Numbered from the stretch's first letter, positions 1-7,576 are shown. The stretch: DNA of 32,156 nucleotides from an uncultured Clostridia bacterium (GCA_947627905.1 CANQXX010000022.1:1-32156), one strand, 5' to 3'. The notes: generated by a model not told the origin, from the sequence alone. Translations and numbers: made by a program.

Positions 1-30
1 GAGGGCGCCCCCTTGGCACTAACGATTATT

Positions 31-143
31 ATAGTTTAAGCCTTGCCAAACAGCCCAGTGAGCTGTTTGGCAACACAACTTAATAAATTTGTGCTTCCCC
101 GAAAATTATCATTTATCTCAACTCTTAACTCTTAACTCTCAAC
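31..143. repeat. Dispersed hairpin repeat, left copy, with heptad tail
   Basis: This copy is matched in inverted orientation at the right end of the window. The first 47 bases (31-77) are identical to the reverse complement of the last 47 bases, and similarity continues, with scattered differences, to the heptad tract. It contains an 11-bp stem (44-54 with 62-72, core GCCAAACAGC/GCTGTTTGGC, loop of 7), a GCTTCCCCG block, and then four imperfect heptads CTCAACT/CTTAACT at 117-143. No reading frame or transposase lies inside. It is probably a non-coding dispersed element; its true outer boundary is unknown because the right copy is cut by the window end. Confidence 0.85.
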
Positions 144-171
144 ACCCAATGATAAAAATTTCCCAAAAGCA

Positions 172-200
172 TTGCAGATATATATGAAAAATGATATAAT
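172..200 (+). promoter_or_regulatory. Promoter of the serine hydrolase gene
   Basis: TTGCAG (172-177), a 17-base spacer and TATAAT (195-200) give a good SigA-type promoter. Transcription would start near 207, about 30 bases before the TTG start codon at 238. Confidence 0.65.
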
Positions 201-237
201 TCTATTGTAAAACATTTCTTGAAAGGAAGTGACCGCT

Positions 238-1500
238 TTGCACCACGGAAAAATTCTGCCGATGATCATTACTGCTGTCCTGCTTTGCGGCTGCAATGGC
301 GGCAGCGAGACCGTCCCTGCGGATGTGTCCGTGCCGGAAACGGTATCGGTCGCGGAAGAAATTACGGAAACTCTTACCGTAACGGAGAGTTTGGCAGCGG
401 AAACTTCTGCGGTCACGGAAACGGAACTTTCCGCTTCATCGGCTGCTACGGAAATATCCGAGCCGTCCTATGATCTTCCGGAAGAATTTTATAATGAGCT
501 TGAAGAAATTATCCGGAAATATCCTCATTTTGAGTATTACGATATTTCCCTTGCCTATGAAGATATAGAGACCGGATTTACATTTATGCTGAATCCGGAC
601 AAGCATTATTTTTCAGCATCGGTAATGAAAGCACCGTATATGCTTTACATATACAGAATGGCTTTTGCCGGAAAAGCCGACACAGAGCAGCGGCTTATAT
701 ATTCGGAAGAATACAAGCGCAGCGGCACGGGCACACTGCAATATGAAGAATACGGAACGGAATGGACCGTTGAGGAGCTTATCGGTCTGTGCCTTGAGGA
801 AAGCGATAACTCGGCTTTTGCCATGCTCCGGGAACTTTACCCAGAGGACGGTTACAAAGAATTTATGCGATCTTCGGGAATTGTTCATGAGGAGGACGCT
901 AAAGCGTCCGGTCAGCCGCAGATATGCTGTGAGTCTGCTCTTGCTATCTCCCGTGAGATATATGATTTTATCAAGGAGGGCAACCCGTATTCCGAGCGGC
1001 TTGAATATCATCTTACCCACAGCCGCAACGCAATGATACTCGGCGGAGAAAATGCCGAGGTAATACGAAAATACGGCTGGTATGACGGATATTTTCACGA
1101 CATGGCTGTTATACTCGGGAACAGGGATTACTGCCTTACAATAATGACAAACCTTGATATGCTTGAAATAAATACCCGTGAATACAAACTTTTCGGCGAA
1201 CTTTCATCGCTTATTGCCGGATATTCGGAAAAACTCATAAGGAATGACGCTTCCGGGAACAGATCCGTTATCACATATGAAAGACAGGAGGTAAAAGATA
1301 TGGCTTTGCCAAAAGATCCGTATATGCTTCTGAGTGTTCTGAACATGAAGCTCCGCGACGTTTATCAGAGCCTTGAGGAGCTTTGCAGCGATATGGGCGC
1401 AGATATGAACGGCATTTCTGCGGCTATGGAAAAGCTCGGCTATGAGTATAACAATGCGGAAAATCAATTTATCCCCATTGAAAGCTCGGACGAAGAATAA
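238..1500 (+). CDS. Beta-lactamase-fold serine hydrolase lipoprotein fused to C-terminal DUF4250 domain
   Basis: The start is taken as TTG at 238 because AAAGGAAG (222-229) sits 8 bases before it; a GTG at 229 overlaps that site. The protein is 420 residues. It begins with a short lipoprotein signal ending LLCGC, followed by a Thr/Glu/Ser-rich linker to about residue 75. The hydrolase domain then shows S-V-M-K (Ser128/Lys131), S-D-N (189-191) and K-Y-G at 278 in the place of KTG, the three class A beta-lactamase/PBP-like motifs. It is probably an exported peptidoglycan-related or beta-lactamase-like serine hydrolase; substrate unknown. From residue 355 (MALPKDPYMLLSVLNMKLRD) the sequence matches the small DUF4250 family, normally a free-standing protein of about 55-65 residues, with no stop codon between the two parts. 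A terminator follows. Confidence 0.82.
   Translation: MHHGKILPMIITAVLLCGCNGGSETVPADVSVPETVSVAEEITETLTVTESLAAETSAVTETELSASSAATEISEPSYDLPEEFYNELEEIIRKYPHFEYYDISLAYEDIETGFTFMLNPDKHYFSASVMKAPYMLYIYRMAFAGKADTEQRLIYSEEYKRSGTGTLQYEEYGTEWTVEELIGLCLEESDNSAFAMLRELYPEDGYKEFMRSSGIVHEEDAKASGQPQICCESALAISREIYDFIKEGNPYSERLEYHLTHSRNAMILGGENAEVIRKYGWYDGYFHDMAVILGNRDYCLTIMTNLDMLEINTREYKLFGELSSLIAGYSEKLIRNDASGNRSVITYERQEVKDMALPKDPYMLLSVLNMKLRDVYQSLEELCSDMGADMNGISAAMEKLGYEYNNAENQFIPIESSDEE
1300..1500 (+). CDS. DUF4250 protein, internal in-frame translation start
   Basis: Inside the serine hydrolase frame an ATG at 1300 is preceded at 8 bases by a perfect AGGAGG (1286-1291). The 66 residues from here look like a complete DUF4250 protein, a family of unknown function common in Clostridia. 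The site therefore looks like the original start of a separate gene that is now also reachable by translation from upstream. Both a fused 420-residue protein and a free 66-residue protein may be made. A sequencing error that removed an upstream stop codon would give the same picture. Confidence 0.5.
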   Translation: MALPKDPYMLLSVLNMKLRDVYQSLEELCSDMGADMNGISAAMEKLGYEYNNAENQFIPIESSDEE

Positions 1501-1506
1501 AAACTT

Positions 1507-1534
1507 TGCCGCGGATATTCCGCGGCAGTTTTTT
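1507..1534 (+). terminator. Intrinsic terminator after serine hydrolase
   Basis: A 9-bp GC-rich stem (1507-1515 with 1519-1527, TGCCGCGGA/TCCGCGGCA) with a 3-base loop is followed by GTTTTTT. It ends the upstream transcript just before the tRNA promoter. Confidence 0.85.
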
Positions 1535-1545
1535 GCTAAAAGCAC

Positions 1546-1574
1546 TTGCTTTTTCCAAATGGATATGTTATAAT
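1546..1574 (+). promoter_or_regulatory. Promoter of tRNA-Ser
   Basis: TTGCTT (1546-1551), 17 bases, TATAAT (1569-1574). The mature tRNA starts 13 bases downstream of the -10 box, so the 5' leader is very short. Confidence 0.7.
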
Positions 1575-1586
1575 GTTATTTGTCAC

Positions 1587-1675
1587 GGAAGCGTATCGAA
1601 GTGGTCATAACGGGACTGACTCGAAATCAGTTGTACTTTCGGGTACCGAGGGTTCGAATCCCTCCGCTTCCGCCA
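1587..1675 (+). tRNA. tRNA-Ser (anticodon CGA)
   Basis: The acceptor stem GGAAGCG/CGCTTCC closes with discriminator G and an encoded CCA (1673-1675). The anticodon stem ACTGA/TCAGT holds the loop CTCGAAA, giving anticodon CGA (1622-1624), which reads UCG. The T arm contains GGTTCGAATCC, and the long variable arm (about 1632-1648) is the class II feature expected of tRNA-Ser. Length is 89 nt. Confidence 0.95.
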
Positions 1676-1680
1676 AATAA

Positions 1681-1720
1681 AAAACCGTGCAATTCTTTTA
1701 TAAGGATCGCACGGTTTTTT
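1681..1720. terminator. Bidirectional terminator between tRNA-Ser and flavodiiron gene
   Basis: AAAACCGTGC (1681-1690) pairs with GCACGGTTTT (1709-1718), and there are A and T runs on either side, so it can serve both the rightward tRNA and the leftward fprA transcript. The fprA stop codon lies at 1725. Confidence 0.8.
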
Positions 1721-1724
1721 ATTT

Positions 1725-2909
1725 TTACTTTATAACTTCTGCAAACTGACAGGCAAGCTTGTCTATTTCCTCAAAGTCAGCCTCAGAGGGCTTCATCAGC
1801 CACCTGTACGGCTCGTGTATCTTTTTGAGCCCAAGGGTGACACATCTGGAATCCAGAGCCGCACACGCTTCTCCGCTCCAGCCGTAAGAACCTATTACCG
1901 CAAACGGTTTTCCTTTGTTCGTTATGGCATCTATCGAAGAAATCACGTCCCATACAGGTTTAAGGGCGTCTCTGTTGATAGTAGGCGAACCGAATACAAG
2001 TCCTGCCGCACCCGAAACGGCTTCGGCTATTTCACCGGCGCTGTGCCTGATTATGTTCATGCACTTTACCGATATGCCCTGTTCCTCCAGCTTTTTTGCA
2101 TAACGCTTTGCAGCGGCTTCCGTATAACCGTAAGCGGATACATAAAGAACCGCAGCCGTTCCCTTAGGAGCTTCCGGCACTGCCCATTCGCTGTACTTGG
2201 CAATAGCTTTCTTTATGCCGTTTTTCAGCACCGGACCGTGAGAACAGCAAACCATGTCAAAGTCAAGTCCTTCGAGCTTGGCAACGCCGTCCTTAACAAA
2301 CTTCGGGAACGGTCCGAATATGGCTTTGTAGTAATATGCAAAGGCTGCTTCATATTCGTCGGGATAGGTTATCACATCGTCGGTTATAAGCGGCTCACAG
2401 TAGTGAGAACCAAGAAAATCACAGGTAAATACCGTTTTCCTTGACGGCAGATAGGTAAATATACTGTCAGGCCAATGAAGATTAGGAGCGGAAATGAACT
2501 GAAGCTCCATTCCTTTTCCAAGGTCAAGAGTATCGCCGTTCTTGACGGTCATACTTTTGAAATCGTTTCTGTTGGAAACATTTGCAATATTCTTTATTGC
2601 CGCCGCAGAACCAACTATAACAACGTCCGGATTGGCTTCCAGTATTTTTTCTACCGAACCGCTGTGATCCGGCTCCGTGTGATTGAAAATGATATAGTCT
2701 ATCTCGGAAGGATCGCATATCTCACGGATATTATCAATCATGACGCCGCCGAAACGGTCATGGACAGTTTCCACCAGAGCGGTCTTTTCGCCTTTTATAA
2801 GATAGGAATTATACGTCGTTCCATAATCGGTCTTCATAATAATGTCGAATACCCTGAGGTTAGGGTTTATAGCGCCTACATAGTAGATATCGTCTTTCAG
2901 CTTGACCAT
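1725..2909 (-). CDS. fprA: A-type flavoprotein (flavodiiron protein, FprA/ROO family)
   Basis: This 394-residue protein has the two-domain layout of flavodiiron proteins, cytoplasmic enzymes that reduce O2 to water (or NO to N2O) and protect anaerobes. Residues 1-250 form a metallo-beta-lactamase-like domain with the full diiron ligand set visible: H77-x-E79-x-D81-H82 (in NHTEPDHSG), H145, D164 and H224. Residues 251-394 form a flavodoxin-like FMN domain. Length is typical of the family, and there is no extra C-terminal rubredoxin or reductase domain. GGAGGAG precedes the ATG. The gene lies 68 bases downstream of a rubredoxin gene on the same strand, so the electron route NAD(P)H to rubredoxin to FprA is likely encoded here in part; the rubredoxin reductase is not in the window. 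Confidence 0.95.
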   Translation of the reverse strand: MVKLKDDIYYVGAINPNLRVFDIIMKTDYGTTYNSYLIKGEKTALVETVHDRFGGVMIDNIREICDPSEIDYIIFNHTEPDHSGSVEKILEANPDVVIVGSAAAIKNIANVSNRNDFKSMTVKNGDTLDLGKGMELQFISAPNLHWPDSIFTYLPSRKTVFTCDFLGSHYCEPLITDDVITYPDEYEAAFAYYYKAIFGPFPKFVKDGVAKLEGLDFDMVCCSHGPVLKNGIKKAIAKYSEWAVPEAPKGTAAVLYVSAYGYTEAAAKRYAKKLEEQGISVKCMNIIRHSAGEIAEAVSGAAGLVFGSPTINRDALKPVWDVISSIDAITNKGKPFAVIGSYGWSGEACAALDSRCVTLGLKKIHEPYRWLMKPSEADFEEIDKLACQFAEVIK

Positions 2910-2920
2910 AAAGATCTCCT

Positions 2921-2947
2921 CCGTTCAAAAATTCAGCGGCTGAACGG
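2921..2947 (-). other. Intercistronic hairpin at the fprA ribosome binding site
   Basis: CCGTTCA (2921-2927) and TGAACGG (2941-2947) form a perfect 7-bp stem with a 13-base loop in the rubredoxin-fprA spacer. On the mRNA the last stem bases touch the fprA Shine-Dalgarno (CGGAGGAG), so it could tune translation or mark mRNA processing. The regulatory role is inference. Confidence 0.4.
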
Positions 2948-2977
2948 ATGCACCGAACTGCCGCCGCAGATATCTTA

Positions 2978-3136
2978 TCAGGATATCTTGGTAAATTCGC
3001 TCTTGCTCAGACCGCAGACGGGACATACCCAATCATCGGGGATATCTTCCCACTTTGTACCGGGAGCTATACCGCCGTCCGGATCTCCGACAGCTTCGTC
3101 ATAAACGTAAGAACATGGGCACTCGTACTTATCCAT
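2978..3136 (-). CDS. Rubredoxin with CxC first knuckle
   Basis: This 52-residue cytoplasmic iron-sulfur protein (one Fe bound by four Cys) carries single electrons. The signature C-P-V-C-G is at residues 38-42, together with the family blocks [16 protein letters not shown] and [14 protein letters not shown]. The first metal knuckle reads Y-E-C-P-C-S-Y, so its two Cys are separated by one residue instead of the usual two. AAGGAGAG stands just before the ATG. The gene is first in the rubredoxin-fprA unit and is the expected electron donor to FprA. It has its own consensus-like promoter at 3188-3216. Confidence 0.93.
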   Translation of the reverse strand: MDKYECPCSYVYDEAVGDPDGGIAPGTKWEDIPDDWVCPVCGLSKSEFTKIS

Positions 3137-3163
3137 AATAAAACTCTCCTTTATACTAAATAT

Positions 3164-3186
3164 AAATATACCAAATTGATATATTT
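3164..3186. repeat. AT-rich inverted repeat in rubredoxin 5' UTR
   Basis: AAATATA (3164-3170) and TATATTT (3180-3186) flank 9 bases. It lies just downstream of the -10 box of the leftward promoter, a usual place for a repressor site. It does not match the PerR or Fur boxes I know. Confidence 0.3.
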
Positions 3187-3187
3187 G

Positions 3188-3216
3188 ATTTTACCATAGA
3201 TTTCTGTGCTTGTCAA
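3188..3216 (-). promoter_or_regulatory. Promoter of the rubredoxin-fprA operon
   Basis: On the minus strand TTGACA (3216-3211), 17 bases, TAAAAT (3193-3188). It reads toward the rubredoxin gene with a 5' UTR of about 45 bases. Confidence 0.75.
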
Positions 3217-3218
3217 TA

Positions 3219-3228
3219 CCCCATGGGG
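3219..3228. promoter_or_regulatory. CCCCATGGGG palindrome beside the rubredoxin promoter
   Basis: A perfect 10-bp GC palindrome in an otherwise AT-rich region, two bases upstream of the -35 hexamer of the rubredoxin promoter. The flanks extend the symmetry imperfectly. It is a possible regulator site; no protein can be named. Confidence 0.35.
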
Positions 3229-3302
3229 CATATCACCAAAAATAATATTTGCCGGCAGAGCCTGATTATTCCCAAAAACCGATTTTAAATTTTGAAAATA
3301 TA

Positions 3303-3331
3303 TTGCAATTCCGGAGAAAATATGATATACT
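3303..3331 (+). promoter_or_regulatory. Promoter of the GGDEF/HD-GYP operon
   Basis: TTGCAA (3303-3308), 17 bases, TATACT (3326-3331). Transcription would start near 3338, giving a leader of about 50 bases before the ATG at 3387, which has GGGGGAG as ribosome binding site. Confidence 0.65.
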
Positions 3332-3386
3332 TTCTATGTATTTTATCATTCTTTTATAATAAATTCTGTTTCTGGGGGAGATCCAA

Positions 3387-5306
3387 ATGAAGCGTAAAAC
3401 TATTGCAGTCTGCGTCACCGGGTTTAACTGGGAAAATGAATCAAGAATAATCAACGGTATATATGAGCAATGCCGGAAATTTGATATAAATCTGCTGGTA
3501 TTCGCTGCAATGGTAAGAAAGCCCGAATTTAATTCCGAATATTCTCTGCCTAAAAATGTAATTCTCGGAGAAACAGAAATATTTGAACTTATCAATTATG
3601 ACACTGCCGACGGTATAATAATACTTGGCGAATCAATTATCGACGAAAATGTTATTTCTTCGGTACATGAAAAAGCAAAAGCCCGCGGCATACCTGTAAT
3701 AAACATAAACGATCCCGGTCATAAGCTCGATAAAAATATAATACTGAGCGATCATATTGCCATGGAATTTATCGTACGCCATCTGGTGGAGGATCATGGT
3801 CTGAAAAAGATAAATTTCATAGGCGGCTTTCCCGGAAATATACAGACGGAGGAACGTCTTTCAGCCTACAAAAAAGTCCTGTCCGAGCATGGCATTCCCA
3901 TTGAGGAAAGCAGGATATCCTACGGTGAGTTCTGGAAAAAGGCTTATGAATGTACCGAGGATATAATAAAATCGGGCGATATCCCGGAGGCTATAGTCTG
4001 CGCCAGCGATACAATGGCATTCTTCTGTATGGACTGCCTCAAAAGCAACGGCTACAGTATTCCGGACGATATCATAGTTACCGGCTTTGACGGGATAAGC
4101 GACTGCGAAGCATATTCTCCGTCGCTGACTACGGCGAGACTTGCTTTTCAGGAGGCAGGAGAAAAAGCCGTGGAAATATTTGCGGATATCTGGAACGGCA
4201 GGGATACCGACGATACGGTGTATGTAAATTCCGTGCTGTTCAGGCAGCAGTCCTGCGGCTGCGTAAAGCCCGGAGACAAGGTGCGTTTTGATTTTTACAG
4301 CGAACGCTACGGAGAGCTCAATACATATAAGGAATTTAACTATCATCTTATTACGCTTAACACCATTTTTGCCAATGCGGAAAATTCCGCAGAGCTGTAT
4401 GAAGCTGCTCATGACGGAGCGGTATTTTTCAAGCTCAAAGAACTGTACATATGCGTTTGTCCCGATGTGGAAAGGGTTTCCAAGACCATAGGCGAAACGG
4501 AAAAAGGCTATAAAGGCATTTCTGAGAAAATGCTTTCAATGTACAGCTTCGGAGGCAATGTTCCGGCGGGAACGGAGTTCCGCTCGGCAGATTATGCTCC
4601 GGAGGATATCCTTAACGGTGAAGAAGCCTGCTTTTATGCTTTTTCATCAATGTATTTCAAGGACAGATATATAGGCTATGTGGCATATCAGCCGTCAAAG
4701 GTGAAAGGCTTCGGAGATTTCTTTGCAACGTGGCTGCTTGCACTGTCAAACAACGCCGGCAGCTTCTATATGCAGAACGATCTGAAATATGTGGTAGACG
4801 AGCTGGAAAATCTTTATATCCGAGACCCGCTCACCGGTCTTTACAACAGACGCGGCATGGATAAGCTCAAATACGGCATGATAGAGCAGGCAAGATCATT
4901 AGGCGGATTTGTTACGATAATATGCGCCGATATAGATAATCTCAAGCCGATAAACGACCTTTACGGTCATGAAGCCGGAGACAATGCCATTCTCCGCACG
5001 GCAAACGCTATAGAGGCTTCCATGCCCAAGGGAAGCATATGCACCCGTACAGGCGGAGACGAATTTTGCATAATACTTTCTCATGAAAATGAGGACGATG
5101 TAAACAGGTTTATAGAACAAATAGATAAATTCCTTGCGGATTACAATAAGATCAGCGGACTTCCCTACAAAATAGGCTGCAGCTGCGGATACAGCAGCAT
5201 ACATTCAGACAGGATAGTCTCGCTTGAAAATATGATGACGCTTGCCGACGAAGATATGTACAGGGTAAAGGCACGCAGGAAAACCAACAGAGCAATTATT
5301 CAATAA
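3387..5306 (+). CDS. LacI-type ligand-binding domain fused to GGDEF diguanylate cyclase
   Basis: This 639-residue protein starts directly in a type-1 periplasmic-binding/LacI sensor fold (about residues 4-290: repeated Rossmann-like halves, a VCASDTMAF block, DDIIVTGFDG). It has no signal peptide, membrane segment or helix-turn-helix, so the ligand is sensed in the cytoplasm. A middle region (about 300-470) resembles a GAF-like sensor. The C-terminus (about 485-639) is a GGDEF domain with DPLTGLYNRRG and the active-site sequence GGDEF at 556-560, which joins two GTP into c-di-GMP. No RxxD inhibitory I-site is present five residues before GGDEF, so product feedback is probably absent. The HD-GYP gene follows after 45 bases and probably shares the transcript. 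Confidence 0.9.
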   Translation: MKRKTIAVCVTGFNWENESRIINGIYEQCRKFDINLLVFAAMVRKPEFNSEYSLPKNVILGETEIFELINYDTADGIIILGESIIDENVISSVHEKAKARGIPVININDPGHKLDKNIILSDHIAMEFIVRHLVEDHGLKKINFIGGFPGNIQTEERLSAYKKVLSEHGIPIEESRISYGEFWKKAYECTEDIIKSGDIPEAIVCASDTMAFFCMDCLKSNGYSIPDDIIVTGFDGISDCEAYSPSLTTARLAFQEAGEKAVEIFADIWNGRDTDDTVYVNSVLFRQQSCGCVKPGDKVRFDFYSERYGELNTYKEFNYHLITLNTIFANAENSAELYEAAHDGAVFFKLKELYICVCPDVERVSKTIGETEKGYKGISEKMLSMYSFGGNVPAGTEFRSADYAPEDILNGEEACFYAFSSMYFKDRYIGYVAYQPSKVKGFGDFFATWLLALSNNAGSFYMQNDLKYVVDELENLYIRDPLTGLYNRRGMDKLKYGMIEQARSLGGFVTIICADIDNLKPINDLYGHEAGDNAILRTANAIEASMPKGSICTRTGGDEFCIILSHENEDDVNRFIEQIDKFLADYNKISGLPYKIGCSCGYSSIHSDRIVSLENMMTLADEDMYRVKARRKTNRAIIQ

Positions 5307-5351
5307 CGGACCATTATCCGGCTTTATATGCCAATGAAAGGATCTTGCGAA

Positions 5352-7223
5352 ATGGAAAACAGACCAACATATGAACAGCTTGAAGCCACAGTGAACGATC
5401 TTCAGAAACAGCTTCATTTTCTTGAATGTGTTTTTGATGCGATCCCGTTCAATGTGTTTGTAAAGAACACCGACTGCAAATACTGCTATACAAACAAAAT
5501 ATGCGATATGCTCAACGGAGTTGAGCGCGGAGGACTGAAAGGGCTGTCCGATTTTGACCTTCAGGGCTCGGAGGAGATAGCGCAGAGCTTTTACGACGAC
5601 GATATGAGCATAATGAAAAACAAGACCGGCAGCCGTATGCTTTCCCCTACAATGTGCGGCTCGGAAATAAAATATTACGATATTTTCAAGGAACCGGTGC
5701 TCGATACCGACGGGAATGTTATGGGCATAATGGGAATGGTAATAGACCCTAATGACAGCGGAGTAAAAAACGAACGTCTCGGAAACGATTTTGAAAAATA
5801 TTCCGAAGCCCTGGGAGAAGATTTTGACAGCTTTGCTTTTGATTACAGCATAGAAAACGGGAATACCATTATTCTCAAGGACATGGAAAACTGGCAGCTT
5901 TTTACTGCCGGCAAACCTCTTATCGAAAGCGCAGGAGAAAACGGAAAAATTTTTGAAGATGATATCCCTATTCTGGAAAGAATGCTTGAAAGCGTAAAGA
6001 ACGGTGCAGGTCAGGCGTCTGCCATAGTGCGTTTTTACGATAATGAAAATAAGCTTATGTGGTGCAGGCTTGCGCTTAATACGGTCCTTGACAACAGCAT
6101 GAAGCCTATCCGCGCGGTGGGACTTATCCGCCGTATCCCCGAAAATGTTGTCCGTGCCGAAAAAATGCGCATAGACGCCGAGCGGGTAAAGAACAGAGTG
6201 GCAAATGTGCTCGGAAACCGCTACGACGCTTTTATATATGTTAATTTCAGCGAAAAATATTACCGCATACTTGAGCATACCGGCGTTCTAGGAAATATGC
6301 CGGGAGACGGTTCGCTTGATGAACTGTACGGATTTTTCCGTGAGCGCATACATAAAGAAGATATTGAAAACGTAAGGAAAGCCGCAGCCTGCTTTACGAG
6401 CGATGAGCCTATGGAAATGCCTTCCGATTTCAGGTCGGTGGAATACCGCTTTACTTCCGACGGAGAAAATTACCGCTGGAAGGAGACGGATATTTTCAGC
6501 ACCGAGGATAATGTTGACCGTGAGATACTGCTTACTATATTCGACGTTGACGATGTTGTAAAAGAAAAGCAGGAACGCGAACTCAAAGAAATAAACAACG
6601 GGATAATAGATATCCTCAGTACGGTAGTTGAGTTCAGAAGCGTTGAATCGGGAGATCATGTAAGGCGCATAAAAGGATTTACGAAAATTCTTCTTAAATA
6701 TGTCAATGAAATGTTCGACGACGTAAATTATTCTCCCGAAACAATGGAAGTTATCTCCTCTGCGTCGGCAATGCACGACGTGGGAAAGATAGCTATCCCG
6801 GACAGCATACTTCTTAAACCCGGAAAGCTCACCGACGAAGAATACAGCGAAATGAAAACTCATACCGTCCGCGGCTGTGAGATACTGGATTCTATGGCGG
6901 CTTTGCAGGATAAGAATTATTACAAATACAGCTATGAGATATGCCGGTATCACCATGAACGCTATGACGGCAAGGGCTATCCCGACGGTCTTAAAGGCGA
7001 AGAAATACCTATCGAAGCGCAGGTAGTTGCCGTTGCGGACGTTTACGACGCGCTTATAAGCAAAAGGGTATACAAGGACGCATATTCCCTTGACGAAGCG
7101 TACAATATGATAATAAACGGCGAGTGCGGAGTTTTTTCCGACAGAATGATGGCTTGCTTCACAAAAGCAAGAGCGGAAATGGAAGAGTTTTCAAAGGCTC
7201 AATACAACGGAGCGGAAGCGTAA
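5352..7223 (+). CDS. PAS-containing HD-GYP c-di-GMP phosphodiesterase
   Basis: The start is the ATG at 5352 because GAAAGGA (5336-5342) precedes it by 9 bases; the in-frame ATG at 5328 has no such site. The 623-residue protein opens with a short coiled coil and a PAS domain (about residues 17-125, with FDAIPFNVFVKN), then a second, weaker PAS-like region (about 285-400). The HD-GYP domain (about 415-600) has the HD pair at 475-476 (MHDVGKIAIPD), HHERYDGKGYPDG near 534 and VVAVADVYDAL, all hallmark metal and substrate residues for hydrolysing c-di-GMP. No membrane segment is seen. It follows the cyclase gene in the same unit, so synthesis and breakdown are probably co-expressed and answer different signals. 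Confidence 0.93.
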   Translation: MENRPTYEQLEATVNDLQKQLHFLECVFDAIPFNVFVKNTDCKYCYTNKICDMLNGVERGGLKGLSDFDLQGSEEIAQSFYDDDMSIMKNKTGSRMLSPTMCGSEIKYYDIFKEPVLDTDGNVMGIMGMVIDPNDSGVKNERLGNDFEKYSEALGEDFDSFAFDYSIENGNTIILKDMENWQLFTAGKPLIESAGENGKIFEDDIPILERMLESVKNGAGQASAIVRFYDNENKLMWCRLALNTVLDNSMKPIRAVGLIRRIPENVVRAEKMRIDAERVKNRVANVLGNRYDAFIYVNFSEKYYRILEHTGVLGNMPGDGSLDELYGFFRERIHKEDIENVRKAAACFTSDEPMEMPSDFRSVEYRFTSDGENYRWKETDIFSTEDNVDREILLTIFDVDDVVKEKQERELKEINNGIIDILSTVVEFRSVESGDHVRRIKGFTKILLKYVNEMFDDVNYSPETMEVISSASAMHDVGKIAIPDSILLKPGKLTDEEYSEMKTHTVRGCEILDSMAALQDKNYYKYSYEICRYHHERYDGKGYPDGLKGEEIPIEAQVVAVADVYDALISKRVYKDAYSLDEAYNMIINGECGVFSDRMMACFTKARAEMEEFSKAQYNGAEA

Positions 7224-7227
7224 AAAA

Positions 7228-7256
7228 CAGGGACTGCAAAAGCAGTCCCTGTTTTT
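7228..7256. terminator. Bidirectional terminator between HD-GYP gene and bofA
   Basis: CAGGGACTGC (7228-7237), loop AAAA, GCAGTCCCTG (7242-7251), then TTTTT; six A's on the left give the T run for the opposite strand. It serves two converging transcripts. Confidence 0.92.
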
Positions 7257-7276
7257 ATATTCCCTCTTGCCGATAT

Positions 7277-7576
7277 CTACATTATCAGTGATATGACCGC
7301 CATAGCCGCTACTCCGGGCACTCCTAAAGTAAGCGCGATAAATGCAGTAAATCCGTTCAGCGGCATTTCCGGAAGAAAGGATATATCACCGCCGAAATAA
7401 TTCAGTAAAAGCAGCGCTGCCGTTCCGGACAACATTCCGCATAACGCAGTTCTGACAGGCTTTTCCGATCTTATGTAATGTATGAGCATTATAACTGCAA
7501 AAACCGCCGTTGCTCCGTAAAAAATCAGCTCCGGTATGTCGGACGCCGATACTATTCCCGTATATATATCCTGCAT
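7277..7576 (-). CDS. bofA: Pro-sigma-K processing inhibitor BofA family protein
   Basis: This 99-residue membrane protein has three hydrophobic stretches and the conserved C-terminal block N-x-F-T-A-F-I-A-L-x-L-G-V-P-G-V-A of BofA proteins. In Bacillus, BofA sits in the outer forespore membrane and holds back the SpoIVFB protease that activates sigma-K. The gene overlaps the end of the yaaL-like gene by 25 bases, the same yaaL-bofA neighbourhood as in Bacillus subtilis, which supports the name. A GGGAGA ribosome binding site lies inside yaaL. Confidence 0.85.
   Translation of the reverse strand: MQDIYTGIVSASDIPELIFYGATAVFAVIMLIHYIRSEKPVRTALCGMLSGTAALLLLNYFGGDISFLPEMPLNGFTAFIALTLGVPGVAAMAVISLIM

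Noticed and set aside
117-143. Heptad tract considered as a CRISPR remnant
   Set aside because: Units are 7 bases with no spacers, and no cas genes are seen.
229-240. GTG at 229 as start of the serine hydrolase
   Set aside because: It overlaps the Shine-Dalgarno itself; the TTG at 238 has proper spacing.
5205-6278. Long open frame of 357 codons on the minus strand
   Set aside because: It lies antisense to the well-supported GGDEF and HD-GYP genes, has no ribosome site and gives a Tyr/His/Phe-rich protein typical of a shadow frame.
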